DNA of 64,000 nucleotides, taken from NCBI RefSeq assembly GCF_900103405.1, contig NZ_FNHX01000004.1, forward strand, positions 186,001 to 250,000, written 5' to 3'. The stretch comes from Polaromonas sp. JS666. Lineage in GTDB: Bacteria; Pseudomonadota; Gammaproteobacteria; Burkholderiales; Burkholderiaceae_C. Positions 1 through 8,540 of the stretch are shown here, in pieces. A program made the position numbers and the translations under genes. The notes under the pieces were generated by a model that saw only the letters and a program-made list of their open reading frames with translations, was not told the DNA's origin and ran no database searches. The first letter of the stretch is position 1. Each line of letters opens with the position of its first letter.

Positions 1-437
1 TAACCCATGCCCTTGCCATAGGGGTCGGTGTAGTACATGACGCCATTGACCTGGAAGTAGGTGATCATTTCCTCGACGTCCTCGGGCACATACAGCGTGT
101 GGGTTTCGCCGGGCGGCTCGAACACATAGCTGCCTTCGGTGGCTTCCCAGTCGTGCTCCAGGTAGCGCCAGCGGCCCTTGAGCACAAAGCCATGCACCGC
201 CTGCGGATGGCGATGCCGGCTCAGCACGCCGGACTTGCGCACGCGCAGCAAATTCATCCAGTAGCCCTGGCTGGCGTTCAGGCACAGCGGGCGGAACCAG
301 ACGTTCTCGGCCTGCGGCACCCAGAGCCGCTCGTCGGTCGGGATGGCGTGCTGCACCACGATTTCCGGCCTGGCGTCGGGCGGGTTGGGGTACTGGTAGG
401 GCATCAGCGGCGTCTGGTCGGGGGTGTCTACGGGCAT
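1..437 (-). CDS. 2,4'-dihydroxyacetophenone dioxygenase-like cupin (3' end outside window)
   Basis: The visible 145 codons encode a single-domain cupin resembling 2,4'-dihydroxyacetophenone dioxygenase, a non-haem iron enzyme that cleaves a side-chain C-C bond of aromatic ketones. The metal site is suggested by His75 and His77 in SRHRHPQ, Glu111 and His113 in GETHTL, with a second barrel half after it. There is no signal peptide, so it should be cytoplasmic. The start ATG is at 437; the C-terminus lies beyond the window edge. Upstream sit two copies of a 12-bp repeat that look like an operator. Family assignment is good; the true substrate cannot be read from the sequence. Confidence 0.72.
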   Translation of the reverse strand, partial: MPVDTPDQTPLMPYQYPNPPDARPEIVVQHAIPTDERLWVPQAENVWFRPLCLNASQGYWMNLLRVRKSGVLSRHRHPQAVHGFVLKGRWRYLEHDWEATEGSYVFEPPGETHTLYVPEDVEEMITYFQVNGVMYYTDPYGKGMG

Positions 438-443
438 GGGAGT

Positions 444-474
444 TGTCCATATTGTGGATATGTGTCCATATTGT
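444..474. promoter_or_regulatory. Paired 12-bp direct repeats upstream of the cupin gene
   Basis: TGTCCATATTGT occurs at 444-455 and again at 463-474, 19 bp apart and just upstream of the cupin start. The A/T-rich repeats stand out in GC-rich surroundings and contain a partly inverted core (CCATATTGTGGATATG). This fits an operator for a dimeric regulator such as an IclR or GntR protein, but no regulator gene is visible in the window. Confidence 0.45.
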
Positions 475-608
475 AGAAAACAAGTAGGTCGAAGGCGCGG
501 GGATTTACCCCTAGCGCGCAGGCAGGCATTTGCAACAGACTGGATAAACTACGCCAGACCATCCGGCGCCTACGCCGAGCAATAACACGACTCTCCGAGG
601 AGAACCCC

Positions 609-1889
609 ATGGCCCTGCCCTTTATCGTCACCCTCGCCGTGACCTTTCTTGCCTGGGCCGTGGCGGCCATCGTGTCCCAGAGAATGGGCGACGCGATGAC
701 GCTGAGCGCTTCCGTCTGGCTGGCCACCGGGGTCACCTTCGGCGCGCTGCTGGTGGCCAAGCCGGCCAAGCGTTTTGCCGTGCTGGCAGGCGCCGCGCTG
801 GCGGCCGTTCTGCTGTCGCTGCTGGACGGCCTGGCGCTGTTGCCGGCTCTCGCCTTTGGCGCCAACGAGGCGCTGGCGGCCGGCCTGGGCGCCTGGGTGG
901 CGCGCCTGCTGCGCGCGCCCCGTCCCGACGGCCGCATCGAGCCGGGCAAGGCCTATGCCGGCCTGCTGGTCGGTGCGCTGCTGACTTCCGCACTGGGCGC
1001 CAGCGTCGCCATCGTGCTCTGGAGCTGGGCCCTGCCCCAGCCCATCCCCCTGCTGACCGAGTGGCGCGTCTGGGCCTGCACGACCTTTGTCGGCATCCTG
1101 CTGATTGCGCCGCTCGTCACTTCCTTCGCGGGCTTCAAGGTCAAGCGTTCGGGCGGCATGGCCAGCAGCCAGTTCCTCGCGGGCGCCGCCACCTTTGTGC
1201 TGTTCTTTGTGGTGGCCGCGCTGATTTTTTCGAGCGACGTGTCCGACCGTTTCGGCGCCTCGCTGGGCCCCACGCTGGCCTACCTGCCGCTGCCCTTTAT
1301 GGTGGTCACCGCCATCCTCTGGAAGGAACGCGGCGCCACGCTGGCCACGCTGCTGGGCGCGCTGGCGCTGATCGCCTGGACCAACAGCGGCGGCGGGCCT
1401 TTCGCCGAGGTCGAGGGCTTTCCGGGCGAGGCGGTGATCGAGGTCCAGGGTTATGTGGCCGTGATGGCGCTGCTGGTGGGCGTGGTCAACGCGCTGGGCG
1501 CCACCGCCGCGCAGGCGCTCGCGCTGGCGCAGGACTGGCGTACCCGCTACCGCCAGGTGCTGGAATCGAACCGCACGGTGGTCGCCAATTTCGACGCCAG
1601 GACCGGCGCGGCCGAATGGGGCGAAGGCGCCAGCGAACTGCTGCGCACCGATGCCGCCGCCCTGCTGACGGTGCAGGACTTCATCGCCCACGCCGACCCG
1701 CAGGAGCAATCCGCGCTGCAGGCCGACTGGCGCGACCTCACGCAGGGCCAGCGCGAGCACGTGCTGTGGAAGAACAGCCTGCGCTGGAGCGACGGCCGCG
1801 TGGCTACCGTGAACGCGCGCCTGTCGGGCGTGCGCGGCGCCGACGGCCAGGTCGAGCAGGTGGCCGTGCTGCTGGAAGTCGAGGCCTGA
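609..1889 (+). CDS. MASE1-PAS integral membrane sensor without output domain
   Basis: The 426-residue protein has about 300 residues of hydrophobic segments typical of the MASE1 sensory module, followed by a PAS-like domain at roughly residues 305-425. MASE1 usually precedes GGDEF, EAL or histidine kinase domains; here the protein ends right after PAS, so no catalytic output is visible. A GAGGAG ribosome site precedes the ATG. The next gene starts one base after the stop, so the two are surely co-transcribed and probably act together. The signal it senses is unknown. It could also be a degraded sensor that lost its output part. Confidence 0.78.
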   Translation: MALPFIVTLAVTFLAWAVAAIVSQRMGDAMTLSASVWLATGVTFGALLVAKPAKRFAVLAGAALAAVLLSLLDGLALLPALAFGANEALAAGLGAWVARLLRAPRPDGRIEPGKAYAGLLVGALLTSALGASVAIVLWSWALPQPIPLLTEWRVWACTTFVGILLIAPLVTSFAGFKVKRSGGMASSQFLAGAATFVLFFVVAALIFSSDVSDRFGASLGPTLAYLPLPFMVVTAILWKERGATLATLLGALALIAWTNSGGGPFAEVEGFPGEAVIEVQGYVAVMALLVGVVNALGATAAQALALAQDWRTRYRQVLESNRTVVANFDARTGAAEWGEGASELLRTDAAALLTVQDFIAHADPQEQSALQADWRDLTQGQREHVLWKNSLRWSDGRVATVNARLSGVRGADGQVEQVAVLLEVEA

Positions 1890-1890
1890 C

Positions 1891-3387
1891 GTGGCAGCGG
1901 ATGCGCCCACCACCCCCACGGCCGAAGCGGCCGTGGACAAAAGCACGCCCGCCGTCTTCCTGATCCACGGCCTGGGCGGCACGCAGTACGACCTGGGCTC
2001 CATGCACAAGCGGCTGAAAAACGCCGGCTTCGTCACCCACTCGCTGACCCTGCCCGGCCACGGCACCACGCCCGAAGACCTGGTCCATGTCACGGCCGAG
2101 CAATGGATGGAGGCCGTCACGGCCAAGTACCACGAGGTGGCCGCGCAGCACGACAACTTCCACATCATGGGCATGTGCATGGGCGCGCTGCTGGCCACCG
2201 AGCTGGCCAAGCGCCAGAAGCACACCCGCGGCAAGCTGATCGCGCTGGCGCCGCCGATTTACATCGACGGCTGGGCCACCGCCTGGTACACACCGGCGCG
2301 CCACCTGATGTACTACGTGCCGGGCGTTCCGGCACGCATGCGGGTGGAAGAGGAAGACCCCTTCGGCATCAAGAACGAGCAGCTGCGCGCCATCGTCAAG
2401 GCCAAGTTCGCGCGCGGCGAAAACTTCCACTACCGCTGGGTGCCACTGGCCTGCATACGGCAAGTGGATCGCCTGCGCCGCTGGGTCATGACGGACCTCA
2501 AAAACATGGCCAGCGAAACCCTGGTGATCCATGCACGCGAAGACGAACTCACCAGCCTGGCCTCGGCCAACTACCTGGTCGAGCAAATCGGCGGCGCCAA
2601 GGCGCGCATGGTGGTGCTGGAGAACAGCTACCACATGATCTGCGTCGACAACGACCGCGAGCAGGTGGCGCGCAACGTGCTGGAGTTTTTCGGCGCCAGC
2701 AGCGCCGCCTCGCTGGGCATGGCGGTGGACGACCCCAAGATGAGCGCCGACGCCCTGCAGGCATTTGCGCAATCGCTGCGCGCGGCGCTGGAGGCGGGCG
2801 ACTTCGCCGGCATCTTCGCCCGGGGCGCTTCCGACATGGGCTGGTTCCAGCCCGGCAGCAACCGCGCCAGCGGCATCTACCGCGGCAACAAGGGCTTGCA
2901 GGCCATGCTGCCCTGGGCCGCCGGCATCAAATTCACCGCCTTCGGCCAGCCGGTGTTCAATGCCGGCATCGCGGTGCTGCCCGCCACGCTCACCGCCGCA
3001 GGCCTGATGTCGCAGGGCGTGCTGGCCTTTGCCGTGCGGTCGGGCCGGCTGCTGGATGCGCGCTGGTTCCCCGACGACGTGGCGCTCGAAGACGCCCACT
3101 TCGGCGCGGCGCTGGCGCCCGCCGGGCCCAGCGAGGCCGAACGCGCTTTCGAGGCCGCCGGCATTGCCGTCAAGACCCTGGCCAAGCCGCCCGGCAACGA
3201 CGAGCTGCTGGCGCTCTATGCGCTCTACAAGCAGGCCACGGTAGGCGACGCGACGGGCGAGCGCCCCGGCATCATGGACGTGACCGGCCGCGCCAAATTT
3301 GACGCCTGGGCGCAGCGCAAGGGCATGGCGCGCGAGGCGGCCATGGCCGGCTACGCGGCCTTGGTCGAGAAGCTCCGAGCTGGTTGA
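1891..3387 (+). CDS. Fusion: alpha/beta hydrolase + SnoaL-like domain + acyl-CoA-binding protein
   Basis: The 498-residue protein has three parts. Residues about 18-270 are an alpha/beta hydrolase (HGLGG oxyanion loop; probable triad Cys96 in GMCMG, Asp218, His248). Residues about 285-405 look like a SnoaL/NTF2 fold. Residues about 418-498 are a complete acyl-CoA-binding (ACBP) domain with LYALYKQATVGD, RPG and AKFDAW; Tyr443, Tyr446, Lys447, Lys469 and Tyr488 fit the usual acyl-CoA ligands. The nucleophile is Cys instead of the normal Ser, as in dienelactone hydrolases. Start is GTG, one base after the MASE1 gene. It is cytoplasmic. I infer an acyl-CoA thioesterase or acyl-transfer role; domain calls are firm, the reaction is not. 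Confidence 0.8.
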   Translation: MAADAPTTPTAEAAVDKSTPAVFLIHGLGGTQYDLGSMHKRLKNAGFVTHSLTLPGHGTTPEDLVHVTAEQWMEAVTAKYHEVAAQHDNFHIMGMCMGALLATELAKRQKHTRGKLIALAPPIYIDGWATAWYTPARHLMYYVPGVPARMRVEEEDPFGIKNEQLRAIVKAKFARGENFHYRWVPLACIRQVDRLRRWVMTDLKNMASETLVIHAREDELTSLASANYLVEQIGGAKARMVVLENSYHMICVDNDREQVARNVLEFFGASSAASLGMAVDDPKMSADALQAFAQSLRAALEAGDFAGIFARGASDMGWFQPGSNRASGIYRGNKGLQAMLPWAAGIKFTAFGQPVFNAGIAVLPATLTAAGLMSQGVLAFAVRSGRLLDARWFPDDVALEDAHFGAALAPAGPSEAERAFEAAGIAVKTLAKPPGNDELLALYALYKQATVGDATGERPGIMDVTGRAKFDAWAQRKGMAREAAMAGYAALVEKLRAG

Positions 3388-3391
3388 GTCC

Positions 3392-4606
3392 CTATTGGCC
3401 GGCGGTCTTGGCGCCCAGGCGCTGCAGGCCGGCCGCGCCGGCACGGGCCGCCACCTCGGGCTGCCACACCACCTGGTCGTCCACCGCGTAAAGCCAGCAC
3501 TTTGATTTCGCCCGCGCGCATTGCTGGAAGGTCGTGGCCATGACTTCGGGTTCGCCGGCATTGAAATACCAGCCGCCTTTTTCCGTCACGGCAAAGGCCT
3601 TGGGCGAGGGCAGGCTGCGAAAGTGGGTGTAACGCGCCTTGCCGGCGTCGCTGAGCGGCACAGCGTTTATATCGTCGGCCGCCGCGAAACCCGAGGCCGG
3701 CGGAACCACGTAGTGGTGGCCCTTGAAACGCTGCGCGTGCGACAGCAGCAAGGGCTGGCCCAGCTGCGCCGAAAGAAACTCGAACATGCGTATATGCGAG
3801 GCCTCGCGCGCCGCCGGGTTGCCGCCCACCATGGCCTTGCCGGTCTTGGTGTTGCCCAGGCCTTCCATCTGCTTGACGGGGCCGGTGCCGTCAAAGCCGT
3901 GGTAGCTGCCCGGGTAGACCACCAAGTCCACGGGCGCGTTGGCCTTGTTCTTTCGCAGGCGCTGCTGCAGCGTGACGCATTCGCCGGCCAGTGTCCAGTC
4001 GTCGAGCTCGCCGATCATGATCAGCAGCGGCTGGTGGACTTCATAGTTCCACATCCTGTTGTTCACCAGGCAGCCGGGATAAAACGCCACGGCGGCGCGC
4101 GGCCGCACTTTCTGCGCCTGCACGTAGGTGTCCGTGGCGTCCAGCGTGCTGAGCACGGTCTGCGCGCCGTGCGACCAGCCCATGACCACAATGCGCGAGG
4201 CATCCACCGAGGGCTGCTTCACCAGCCAGGCGATGGCGGCGAACACGTCCTCCCGGCGTTGGGCTTCATGGATGGTGCGAAGCTTGTTCGGCGTTTCGCA
4301 GATCGACTTCTGGCCGCGCGGCGTGAAGCTGTCCAGCGGCAGGAAGTGGATGCGCTCCGCGTTGAAATAACCCGCGTAGCGGAAAAAGCGCTCGGCAAAA
4401 TTGCCCTTGCTGTCCAGCCCGCCGCCGCAGCCGTGCAGCCCGATGATGACGGGCCTGGGCTCGCCGTCGCCGACGTCAAACCAGTAGGCCGGGATCTCCA
4501 GCTTGCCGTCCAGCGAGGGGATGCTCACCGGGCCGGCGGCATGCGAGAGCTGGCCCACCAGCAGCAGGCCCGCCAGCAGCGAAAAAAACCGAAAGGCCCA
4601 GCCCAT
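3392..4606 (-). CDS. Exported dienelactone hydrolase-family protein with extra C-terminal domain
   Basis: The 404-residue product begins with a hydrophobic signal sequence ending near AHAA-type residues 22-24. The hydrolase part (about 30-290) shows HGCGGG oxyanion residues, nucleophile Ser145 in GWSHG, acid Asp202/203 and His236 in SYHGF. Residues about 300-404 form an extra region ending in LYAVDDQVVW with paired cysteines (QQCARAKSKCW), a small domain seen behind several betaproteobacterial hydrolases. It starts 12 bp after uppP on the same strand and probably shares its transcript. Periplasmic esterase activity is likely; the substrate is unknown. Confidence 0.75.
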   Translation of the reverse strand: MGWAFRFFSLLAGLLLVGQLSHAAGPVSIPSLDGKLEIPAYWFDVGDGEPRPVIIGLHGCGGGLDSKGNFAERFFRYAGYFNAERIHFLPLDSFTPRGQKSICETPNKLRTIHEAQRREDVFAAIAWLVKQPSVDASRIVVMGWSHGAQTVLSTLDATDTYVQAQKVRPRAAVAFYPGCLVNNRMWNYEVHQPLLIMIGELDDWTLAGECVTLQQRLRKNKANAPVDLVVYPGSYHGFDGTGPVKQMEGLGNTKTGKAMVGGNPAAREASHIRMFEFLSAQLGQPLLLSHAQRFKGHHYVVPPASGFAAADDINAVPLSDAGKARYTHFRSLPSPKAFAVTEKGGWYFNAGEPEVMATTFQQCARAKSKCWLYAVDDQVVWQPEVAARAGAAGLQRLGAKTAGQ

Positions 4607-4618
4607 GCGCGGCCCGCC

Positions 4619-5452
4619 TTATTCCGCCCAGACCACCAGGCCGCTCCAGGCCGTGGCCAGCACCACGATGCCGAAGGCGATGCGGTACCAGGCGAAAGGC
4701 AAAAAGCTGTTGCTCGAGATGTAGCGCAGCAGCCAGCGCACGCACAGCCAGGCGCTCAGGAAAGAAAACACCAGGCCCACCCCGAACAGCGGCAGGTCCG
4801 CCATGGACAGCAGCGCGCGCTCCTTGTAGAGGCTGTAAACACCCGCGCCTATCAGCGTGGGCATGGCCAGGAAGAAAGAAAAATCGGTGGCCGCCTTGCG
4901 CGACAGCCCCAGCAGCATGCCGCCAATAATGGTCGCGCCGCTGCGGCTGGTGCCCGGGATCATCGCCAGGCACTGCACCAGGCCGACCTTGACCGCGTCC
5001 ATCACCGTCATGGCCTCCACCTCCTGGATGCGCGCGGCGGCCGGGTTGTTCTGCTGGCGCTTTTCGGCCCAGAGGATGATGAAGCCACCAATGATGAAGG
5101 TGCTGGCCACCACCACCGGCGTGAACAGGTGGGCCTTGATGGCCTTGCCGAACAGCAGGCCCAGCACCACGGCCGGCACAAAAGCCACCAACACATTGAG
5201 CACAAACTGTTGCGCCTGTTTCTCGGTCGGCAGCGCCACCACGGTCGCGCGAATCTTCTGCCAGTAGACCAGGATCACCGCGAAGATGGCGCCGGTCTGG
5301 ATCGCGATGTCAAACACCTTGGCCTTGTCGTCGTCAAAACCGAGCAGCGCGCCCGCAAGAATAAGGTGGCCCGTCGAGGAGATGGGAAGGAATTCAGTCA
5401 GGCCCTCGACGATGCCCATGATGGCGGCTTTGATCAACAGTGCGATATCCAA
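4619..5452 (-). CDS. uppP: Undecaprenyl-diphosphatase UppP (BacA)
   Basis: This inner-membrane enzyme dephosphorylates undecaprenyl diphosphate so that the lipid carrier can be reused in peptidoglycan and envelope polysaccharide synthesis. The two hallmark motifs are present: [14 protein letters not shown] near the N-terminus and [10 protein letters not shown] in the middle, with about eight membrane segments. I place the start at a TTG (5452) that follows GGAG by six bases and aligns with the usual N-terminus; an ATG at 5491 would add 13 residues but would lie upstream of a possible -10 hexamer (GATAAT). The downstream hydrolase gene follows by 12 bp. Confidence 0.93.
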   Translation of the reverse strand: MDIALLIKAAIMGIVEGLTEFLPISSTGHLILAGALLGFDDDKAKVFDIAIQTGAIFAVILVYWQKIRATVVALPTEKQAQQFVLNVLVAFVPAVVLGLLFGKAIKAHLFTPVVVASTFIIGGFIILWAEKRQQNNPAAARIQEVEAMTVMDAVKVGLVQCLAMIPGTSRSGATIIGGMLLGLSRKAATDFSFFLAMPTLIGAGVYSLYKERALLSMADLPLFGVGLVFSFLSAWLCVRWLLRYISSNSFLPFAWYRIAFGIVVLATAWSGLVVWAE

Positions 5453-5524
5453 TGCTGGCTCCAAAAATGTAGCGGCGATTATCGCCTCCACTGGTTTTGT
5501 GCCACGGGGACTTGTTATGCAAGC

Positions 5525-5612
5525 GGGGGCCGAGGGTCCGGCTTTGCCGGCCCCAGGCGCCTGTCCCCTCGAGGGGAGAACAGGCTACACGCAGTGAGCC
5601 TGGACAGGGGTG
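5525..5612. repeat. Dispersed intergenic repeat, copy 1
   Basis: About 88 bp with the pattern GGGGCCG, CCGGCTTTGCCGGCCCC hairpin, CCCCTCGAGGGG palindrome, and GGCTACACGCAGTGAGCC. Similar copies lie at 33903-33990 and 61690-61778. It sits between the divergent uppP and DUF2306 genes. The nested inverted repeats suggest RNA hairpins or a small non-autonomous repeat. Confidence 0.75.
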
Positions 5613-5659
5613 GACGATATGTGCACAATTTGTTACCCCCACCGCCAGTCGCCACAGCC

Positions 5660-6070
5660 ATGCAACTGACACCGCTGATCGCCATTCACCTGTTTGCCGC
5701 CAGCGCGGCCATCCTCATCGGGCCGGTCGCGCTGTGGGCGCGCAAGGGGCGCGTGCAGCGGCCCAAGCTGCACCGGGCTTTTGGTTATGCCTTCGTCACC
5801 ATGATGCTGGTCACCGCCGCGACGGCGGTTTTCATCCGCGACTACGACTATCCCAATATCGCCGGCTACACCCCCATCCACTTGCTGGTGCCCTTCGCGC
5901 TGTTCAGCATGACGGGTGCGTTCTGGCATTTGAGCCGCGGCAACATCGCGGGCCACCGCGGCGCCATGCAGGCCCTCTACATAGGCGCATGCCTTGTCGC
6001 GGGCGTGTTCACGCTGATGCCCGACCGCTACCTGGGCAAGCTGCTATGGGGGCAGTTGGGCCTGCTCTAA
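5660..6070 (+). CDS. DUF2306-type integral membrane protein
   Basis: A 136-residue protein with four predicted membrane helices and the pattern of DUF2306 proteins: HLFAASAAILIGP at the start, HRAFGY after the first helices, a central HLLVP and HRGAMQALY near the end. The conserved histidines are typical of the family, whose function is unknown. I chose the ATG at 5660 because the hydrophobic domain begins immediately; the longer open frame upstream runs antisense through uppP and the repeat. The next gene begins 35 bp later. Confidence 0.75.
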   Translation: MQLTPLIAIHLFAASAAILIGPVALWARKGRVQRPKLHRAFGYAFVTMMLVTAATAVFIRDYDYPNIAGYTPIHLLVPFALFSMTGAFWHLSRGNIAGHRGAMQALYIGACLVAGVFTLMPDRYLGKLLWGQLGLL

Positions 6071-6105
6071 TCAAGGGAGGACAAAAAGGGAAAGAGGAAG
6101 AGCCC

Positions 6106-7131
6106 ATGAACCGATATCTGCTGAGCGGCCTGCTGCTGCTCGCCGCCGCGGCCGCGCAGGCCGGCATGGGTTTTACCGAGCTGCCGGGCCTGCAGGACGA
6201 CAGCCCCATCAGCGTCTTCTATCCTTCCGCCGGCGAAGACCGCCCCATGCAGGTCGGCGCCTATTCCCTCAAAGTCGACAAAGACGGCCAGCCGGTGCGC
6301 GGCAACACGCGCCTGGTCGTCATCTCGCATGGCTCGGGCGGCTCACCCTGGACTTACACCGACCTGGCGCGCCGCCTGGTCGAGGACGGCTTTGTCGTCG
6401 CCTTTCCCCTGCACCGCGGCGACAACGCCAGGGATCCTTCTTCCCCCGGCCCCGACAGCTGGAAGCAGCGGCCCGCCGAGGTGTCGCGCGCCATCGACGC
6501 GGTCGCGCGCGAGCCGCGCTTCGCGTCACTGCTGCCACTCGACAAGGTTGGCCTGTACGGCATGTCGGCCGGCGGCCATACCGCGCTGACCCTGGCCGGC
6601 GGGCGCTGGTCGCCGGCCCTGTTCACCCGGCACTGCGAAGCCCACATCGCCGAGGACTTCCAGACCTGCGCCGGCCTGAGCACCCGGCTCACGGGCGGCC
6701 TGCTGGACGGCCTGAAAAAAACCGTGGTGCTGGCCGTCATACGCCAGCGATTCAGCGACGCCACCTGGCAAAGCCATCACGATGCGCGCATCCAGGCCGT
6801 GGTCGCCGGCGTGCCGCTGGCCGCCGATTTCGACATGGCCTCGCTGGCCTCGCCACCAGTGCCGCTGGCCCTTGTCACGGCCCGGCAAGACCGCTGGCTG
6901 GTGCCGCGTTTTCACAGCGACGCGGTGCTCGCGGCCTGCAAGCGCTGCGAGCTTCTGGCCGACTTGCCCGACGGCGGCCACGGCGCGCTGCTGTCGCCGC
7001 CGCCACCCGCCAAGGCCATGTCCAGCCTGGCCAAAGACCTGCTGCTGGACCCGCCCGGCTTTGACCGCGGCCAGCTGCCGGCCCTGGACGGCAAGATCAG
7101 CGCCTTCCTGCGCAAACAGCTGCTGCCCTGA
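6106..7131 (+). CDS. Exported alpha/beta hydrolase (COG4188-like)
   Basis: A 341-residue protein with a cleavable signal peptide (AAAAAQAG at about 14-20). It shows HGSGG for the oxyanion hole, nucleophile serine in YGMSAGGH, an Asp in TARQDRW and a His in DGGHGA, the layout of predicted dienelactone hydrolase/lipase-like proteins of the periplasm. GAGGAAG precedes the ATG. It follows the DUF2306 gene closely and may be co-transcribed. An esterase role is inferred; there is no clue to the substrate. It is one of at least four exported hydrolases of this fold in the window. Confidence 0.75.
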   Translation: MNRYLLSGLLLLAAAAAQAGMGFTELPGLQDDSPISVFYPSAGEDRPMQVGAYSLKVDKDGQPVRGNTRLVVISHGSGGSPWTYTDLARRLVEDGFVVAFPLHRGDNARDPSSPGPDSWKQRPAEVSRAIDAVAREPRFASLLPLDKVGLYGMSAGGHTALTLAGGRWSPALFTRHCEAHIAEDFQTCAGLSTRLTGGLLDGLKKTVVLAVIRQRFSDATWQSHHDARIQAVVAGVPLAADFDMASLASPPVPLALVTARQDRWLVPRFHSDAVLAACKRCELLADLPDGGHGALLSPPPPAKAMSSLAKDLLLDPPGFDRGQLPALDGKISAFLRKQLLP

Positions 7132-7358
7132 AACCCGGCCAAGGGCGGGACAGGCGGCCGCCGGCACGCCCTGCGCGAGCGCGCGCCAATCTGGCCCAAA
7201 ACAAGCTGTTTCGGTGCGTTTTTGAGGTGAAACGAACCAATTCGAACCATTAGTAAAACTTATTTACTCAGACATTCATTAAAAGTAGGTCAAACCCACT
7301 ATCGCTCGGTGACGGTGAAACATACATTCAGTTACACCATTCAACCCGAGGTTTTACG

Positions 7359-8522
7359 ATGACCCACACCGCCACCCGCCGCCTTACCCTGGCCGCCCTG
7401 ACCGTTGCTGTTACCGCAGGCTCCGCCATGCTGTCCGGCTGCGACAACCCGCCCGACACCATCAAGATCGGCGTGGCCCAGCCCCTGTCGGGCAACCTCG
7501 CCGCGCTGGGCCAGGACCTGCACAACGGCGTGAAGATGGCCGTGGACGAGCTCAACAAGGAAGGCTTCCAGATCAAGGGCAAAACGGTCAAGATCGAAAT
7601 CATCGCCATGGACGACCGCTCCGACCCCAAGGCCGGCGTTGACGTCGCCAAACAGCTGGTCGATGCCGGCGTGGTCGCCGTGATCGGCAACCTCAATTCC
7701 GGCGTCAGCATCCCGGCCGCGCCGGTCTATGCCGAAAAGCACATCGCCCAGCTGGCCATCTCGACCAACCCGAAGTTCACCGAACTCGGCCTGGACACCA
7801 CCTTCCGCCTGGTCGCCAACGACAACCTGCAGGCCCGCGCCATAGGCTCCTTCGCCGCCAACCAGCTCAATGCCAGCAAGTTCGCCGTGGTCGACGACGG
7901 CACGACCTACGGCAAGGGCTTGGCCGCCGGCGCGTCTGCCGAGCTCAAGAAGGCCAGCAAACAAGTCGTCGTCAGCTATTCGTCGGACGACAAGACCACC
8001 AAATTTGACGAGCTGGCCGGCAAGATCAAGGATGGCGGTGTCGAGGTGGTCGTGTCGACACAAGGCGACTTCCAGATCCTGGCGCTGATCGAAGCCCTCA
8101 AAAAGATCGACTACAACCAGCAGATCAGCATCCTGGGCGGCGACACCATCAAGACCACCGACATGCTCAAGGGCAGCGACACGGTCAAGGGCCTGTACGC
8201 CACCTCGCCCATCCTGGACGCCAAGGAATTCGTCAACGGCAAATCCTTTCTGGCCCGGTACCAGGAAACCTTCAAGCGGGAGCCGGCCTACGGCGGCCAC
8301 TACACCTATGACGCCATGTACATCCTCGCCGGCGCCATGAAGCGCGCCAACTCCGTCAAGCCCGAAAAAATCACCGAGACCCTGCGCACTTTTGACGGCT
8401 ACGCGCCCATCACCGGCTCCATGAAATGGGACGCCGTGGGCGAACAGCGCTACGGCGTGGTCGGTGTTTATGCCGTGCGCAAGGGTGTTTGGGACCTGCA
8501 GCTGCGCTCTGACCGCTGGTAG
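7359..8522 (+). CDS. Branched-chain amino acid ABC transporter substrate-binding protein (LivK-type), orphan
   Basis: A 387-residue periplasmic binding protein of type I fold. The N-terminus has a signal sequence with a lipobox-like LSGC, so it is probably a lipoprotein. IKIGVAQPLSGNLAALGQD, the ANDNLQA region and GGHYTYDAMY are typical of LivJ/LivK receptors that deliver branched-chain amino acids or related small amides to a Liv ABC permease. No permease or ATPase gene is nearby, so it must share a transporter encoded elsewhere. The 227-bp upstream gap is A/T-rich and contains no gene; it likely holds its promoter. Confidence 0.88.
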   Translation: MTHTATRRLTLAALTVAVTAGSAMLSGCDNPPDTIKIGVAQPLSGNLAALGQDLHNGVKMAVDELNKEGFQIKGKTVKIEIIAMDDRSDPKAGVDVAKQLVDAGVVAVIGNLNSGVSIPAAPVYAEKHIAQLAISTNPKFTELGLDTTFRLVANDNLQARAIGSFAANQLNASKFAVVDDGTTYGKGLAAGASAELKKASKQVVVSYSSDDKTTKFDELAGKIKDGGVEVVVSTQGDFQILALIEALKKIDYNQQISILGGDTIKTTDMLKGSDTVKGLYATSPILDAKEFVNGKSFLARYQETFKREPAYGGHYTYDAMYILAGAMKRANSVKPEKITETLRTFDGYAPITGSMKWDAVGEQRYGVVGVYAVRKGVWDLQLRSDRW

Positions 8523-8540
8523 GCTAAGCTCGCGGTCGCC

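Noticed and set aside
570..2234. Long minus-strand open frame opposite the MASE1 and hydrolase genes
   Set aside because: Composition is shadow-like, with no ribosome site or domain; the plus-strand genes are clear.
3521..5660. Very long plus-strand open frame running into the DUF2306 gene
   Set aside because: It is antisense to the secreted hydrolase and uppP, both strongly supported, with His/Gln/Arg-rich nonsense composition; only the part from 5660 is a real gene.
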